Source of the DNA: Bacteroidales bacterium
GTDB taxonomy: Bacteria > Bacteroidota > Bacteroidia > Bacteroidales > Prolixibacteraceae
NCBI GenBank assembly: GCA_012719495.1
Contig: JAAYAG010000113.1
Span: 1-64,000, forward strand
Direction: 5' to 3'
DNA: 64,000 nt
Part shown: in pieces, positions 61,716 to 64,000 of the stretch
How positions within the stretch are numbered: the stretch's first letter is position 1
Layout of the letters: every line of letters starts with the position of its first letter
Program-made: the position numbers and the translations under genes
The notes under the pieces: generated by a model
Database searches by the model: none
The model's input: only the letters and a program-made list of their open reading frames with translations
What the model was told of the DNA's origin: nothing

Positions 61716-62678
61716 TTATTTGCTGTCTTTTCTTTGTTTCTTCTTAAAATATCTCCGGAGCAACGGACTGTGTTGCAGGGCTTCAAGGTCTTCATCGAGT
61801 TTTTGAGAGCTGCTTTCGAGGTTCTTGATCGTGGTTTTAAGGCTGGCTCCTGTTTCATTGTCGCTCATTAATATTCCCAATGTTGAATTGGGATTGCTGG
61901 CTTCATTCTTGACTGAACTAAGAAAAACCGACGCTGAGTCTGATATTTGTTGCAGTTGGGTAATTGTCGTTTTTAATGAATTGAAAACTACCGTGTCGGT
62001 GGTGAGATCGTTAACAAGCGTGCCTTCCTTGTTAAGGTTGCTGCTGAATTGATACAGGCTTTGTGCAAGTTGTTGTGCTTTTTCCGAAGCTTGCTGCAGC
62101 GATTTTGTTGCACTGTTGATGTTGTCGTAAACACTGTTTTCGTTTAGCAGTTTGCCCACGGTGCCTTCGGTTTTGAGCAAATTACCACTGAGGGTTTTGA
62201 AATTATCCGTGATGGCTAGTATGTTCTCGTTGTTTTTCTGCAGGGTGTTAAGCATATCTTCCGATGAAAAGGTCTTTTCAACAGCCAGAGTATCACCTTC
62301 TTCAATCATATTGGTTTCTTCGTTCCCGCCATATATCACAAGGATACGGTTGCCAATAAGCCCGTCGCTGCCCAGTTTAACCTTCGAGTTTTTGCGAATG
62401 TACGGTTTGGTTTTTTCATCGACTTGAAACTGTACTTTTACTTTCGAGCTTCCGTAAAAATTAAGTTCGCTTACGGTGCCAATTTTTACTCCCGACAGCC
62501 AAACGTTGTTGCCTTTTTGCAAGCCGGCAACGTCATCGAAATAGCAAACGATATTTATTTTCTTCTCGAAAGTTTTGTGTAAGTCGCCAATCATCAGGAT
62601 TCCTATAATGAGAAATGCCAGACCTAAAAAGACAAAAAATCCAACTAAAATATTTTTTTTTGCCGATAATTCATTCAT
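61716..62678 (-). CDS. MlaD-type MCE protein
   Basis: A 320-residue protein with one N-terminal transmembrane helix (residues 11-29) and one MCE domain (about 38-115; VAGLQKGNNVWLSGVKIGTV, KVKLGSDGLIGNRILVI). The long C-terminal part is helical and Ser/Gln-rich, likely a periplasmic coiled region. MlaD-like proteins form a hexameric ring that carries lipids between the inner membrane transporter and the outer membrane. It is in the same direction as the ATPase and permease genes upstream, 80 bases away. Confidence 0.92.
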   Translation of the reverse strand: MNELSAKKNILVGFFVFLGLAFLIIGILMIGDLHKTFEKKINIVCYFDDVAGLQKGNNVWLSGVKIGTVSELNFYGSSKVKVQFQVDEKTKPYIRKNSKVKLGSDGLIGNRILVIYGGNEETNMIEEGDTLAVEKTFSSEDMLNTLQKNNENILAITDNFKTLSGNLLKTEGTVGKLLNENSVYDNINSATKSLQQASEKAQQLAQSLYQFSSNLNKEGTLVNDLTTDTVVFNSLKTTITQLQQISDSASVFLSSVKNEASNPNSTLGILMSDNETGASLKTTIKNLESSSQKLDEDLEALQHSPLLRRYFKKKQRKDSK

Positions 62679-62758
62679 CGTTTATATTGTTTTTGATGCG
62701 TTAATTTTTTGATTTATAGCGTTTTTTGACGCACCTTTTTGTTTGTTAATAACTGCTT

Positions 62759-63535
62759 TCAGTGTATGAAATTATAATCGTAAAACTCTTTTAATGGTTC
62801 TTCATTTGTTCCGAATAACTCGTCAAATGTACCTACTTTAATAAATTTCCCATCGTGTAGCATTGCCGCACGGTCTGATGTGTTTTTGGCACAGGTCAGG
62901 TCGTGTGTAATGATAATTGAGCTGGTGTTGTACCTGCGTTGTACGCTGTTTATCAGCTCAATGATTTCAGTGCTTGTAATTGGGTCGAGGCCGGCTGTAG
63001 GCTCGTCGTAGAGCATAATTTCCGGCTTAAGTATAAGAGTGCGGGCAATTCCTATTCGTTTGCGCTGACCTCCGGAAAGGTCTGATGGCATTTGACTTAA
63101 CTTATCCTTTAACCCAACAGCTTCGGCAACTCTTTCAACGGCGATGGTTATTTCGCGGCGGGTCATGTTTTTTGAGTTCATGACAAGCGGGAAGGCAAGG
63201 TTTTGGTAAATGTTCATGCCATCGTAAAGTGCACTGTTCTGGAATGAAAAACCAATCCTCAGGCGGAGGTCACTTAGTTCTTTCCGTTTTAGTTTGTCTA
63301 CTTGTTTTCCCAACGCAAAAACTTCGCCTTTGTCGGGTTTCAAAAGCCCGGCTATTATTTTAATCAATACCGATTTCCCGGTACCTGATTTGCCAAGTAT
63401 CGCAACATTTTCACCTTTGTATAATGTAAAATCGATCCCTTGCAACACATCCAGTTGCTCAAATGATTTGTGCAGGCCCCTGATCGAAATTACAGGCTCA
63501 TCGCGGTTGATGAAGTGTTTTTGTAGTTTTTCCAT
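62759..63535 (-). CDS. MlaF-type ABC transporter ATPase
   Basis: A 258-residue ATPase from the ATG at 63535, chosen because it does not overlap the permease stop; an ATG at 63559 would overlap by 19 bases. Walker A is LGKSGTGKSVLIK, the signature LSGGQRKRIGIARTL, Walker B IMLYDEPTAGLD, and the switch His is in IIITHD. It drives lipid movement together with the MlaE permease, of which the gene lies 5 bases upstream. Close to MlaF of the phospholipid transport system. Confidence 0.94.
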   Translation of the reverse strand: MEKLQKHFINRDEPVISIRGLHKSFEQLDVLQGIDFTLYKGENVAILGKSGTGKSVLIKIIAGLLKPDKGEVFALGKQVDKLKRKELSDLRLRIGFSFQNSALYDGMNIYQNLAFPLVMNSKNMTRREITIAVERVAEAVGLKDKLSQMPSDLSGGQRKRIGIARTLILKPEIMLYDEPTAGLDPITSTEIIELINSVQRRYNTSSIIITHDLTCAKNTSDRAAMLHDGKFIKVGTFDELFGTNEEPLKEFYDYNFIH

Positions 63536-63540
63536 GGCTA

Positions 63541-64000
63541 TTAAAAGTACCTGATCCAATGTGCAACTTGCACAACAAGAACTTCTTCAATGAAAATTAA
63601 AAACATACTTGTAACAACGGCTTGGTTTGCAGCGCGTCCAACACCAACAGTTCCCTGTCTGGCATGATATCCTTTATAGCATCCCACAATACCTATTGTA
63701 AACCCGTATAATACTGATTTAAATATCAAGGCAAATATATCGAGAAATGTTATTGTGGAAAAAGCATTCTGAAAATACGTCAGCATACTGCTCGATTCTT
63801 CAGTGTGAACATTGAAATACGACCCGAGCAACATTAAAAAACTGCAATAAAAAACCAAAATAGTTATTGAAACGGTGGTCGCCCATATTCTTGTTACAAC
63901 AAGGTACTTAAACGGGTCTGTCGATGAAACTTCCATAGCTTCAATCTGTTCGGTAACTTTCATTGAACCCAGCTCAGCCCCGATTCCAGAGCCAATTTTT
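63541..64000 (-). CDS. MlaE-type permease, truncated by window edge
   Basis: The C-terminal 152 residues of an MlaE-family permease; the gene continues past the window end, where the frame is still open (GIGAELGSM leads into KVTEQIEAMEVSSTDPFKYL, the classic MlaE block). Three hydrophobic segments follow (near VTISILVFYCSFLMLL, IFALIFKSVLYGFTIGIVGC and SMFLIFIEEVLVV). GCYKGYHARQGTVGVGRAAN is another conserved family block. It forms the inner-membrane part of the lipid transporter with the ATPase and MCE protein downstream. Confidence 0.93.
   Translation of the reverse strand, partial: KIGSGIGAELGSMKVTEQIEAMEVSSTDPFKYLVVTRIWATTVSITILVFYCSFLMLLGSYFNVHTEESSSMLTYFQNAFSTITFLDIFALIFKSVLYGFTIGIVGCYKGYHARQGTVGVGRAANQAVVTSMFLIFIEEVLVVQVAHWIRYF

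Overview
The window looks like a chromosomal piece of a Bacteroidota bacterium, probably of the Bacteroidales/Marinilabiliales type. The evidence is a PorP/SprF protein beside a secreted protein with the gliding-type C-terminal sorting domain (type IX secretion), an STN/carboxypeptidase-like TonB receptor with a DUF4249 lipoprotein, a glycine-lipid acyltransferase pair, DUF4293, and many promoters of the Bacteroidota form TTTG-N19-21-TAnnTTTG. All assignments come from reading the sequence and its translations. No database search was run.

Layout. 1-864 is non-coding with a nest of short hairpins. 865-8761 is a secretion and surface cluster: three small secreted proteins, a 1343-residue repeat protein and a PorP/SprF protein, closed by a strong terminator. 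8993-20983 is ordinary chromosome: a nucleoside phosphorylase, a peptide-deformylase-like lipoprotein, DUF4293, a histidine kinase, a LytS/LytTR pair with a LiaF-like membrane protein, glnS, folB, YceI, a pirin and an AraC regulator.

21129-27328 is an accessory island that looks AT-rich and ends at a tRNA-Cys(GCA) gene. It has a REP-like double palindrome at its left side, a three-gene operon (UVR-motif protein, WYL regulator, unknown 295-residue protein), a divergent TIR-like protein, a decayed toxin-antitoxin pair, a tight operon of zinc-finger protein, DnaQ-like exonuclease and PD-(D/E)XK nuclease, and a truncated excisionase-like HTH gene next to the tRNA. The WYL operon and the nuclease operon share an upstream motif (ACTGyGCC, then TTTACCTTT at exactly the same spacing). 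I read this as a WYL-controlled putative defence locus, the best candidate for an undescribed system here.

27559-29407 encodes GlsB/GlsA-like acyltransferases. 29699-46741 is a complete division and cell wall cluster (mraZ, rsmH, ftsL, ftsI, murE, mraY, murD, ftsW, murG, murC, ftsQ, ftsA, two ftsZ genes, yqeY) behind a promoter carrying MraZ-type repeats. The tandem ftsZ pair is unusual. The first copy is divergent, lacks the usual C-terminal FtsA-binding peptide and instead ends in an amphipathic stretch resembling the C-terminal membrane anchor of the neighbouring FtsA.

47011-53326 is an outer-membrane cluster (TonB receptor, DUF4249 lipoprotein, MG2/plug-like protein, conserved secreted protein). 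53565-57625 carries etfB, etfA and an acyl-CoA dehydrogenase behind a strong promoter with a long leader. 57786-58244 is a DUF1456 protein. On the minus strand, 58358-61565 is thrS-infC-rpmI-rplT, and 61716-64000 is an Mla-type lipid transport operon whose permease gene runs off the window.
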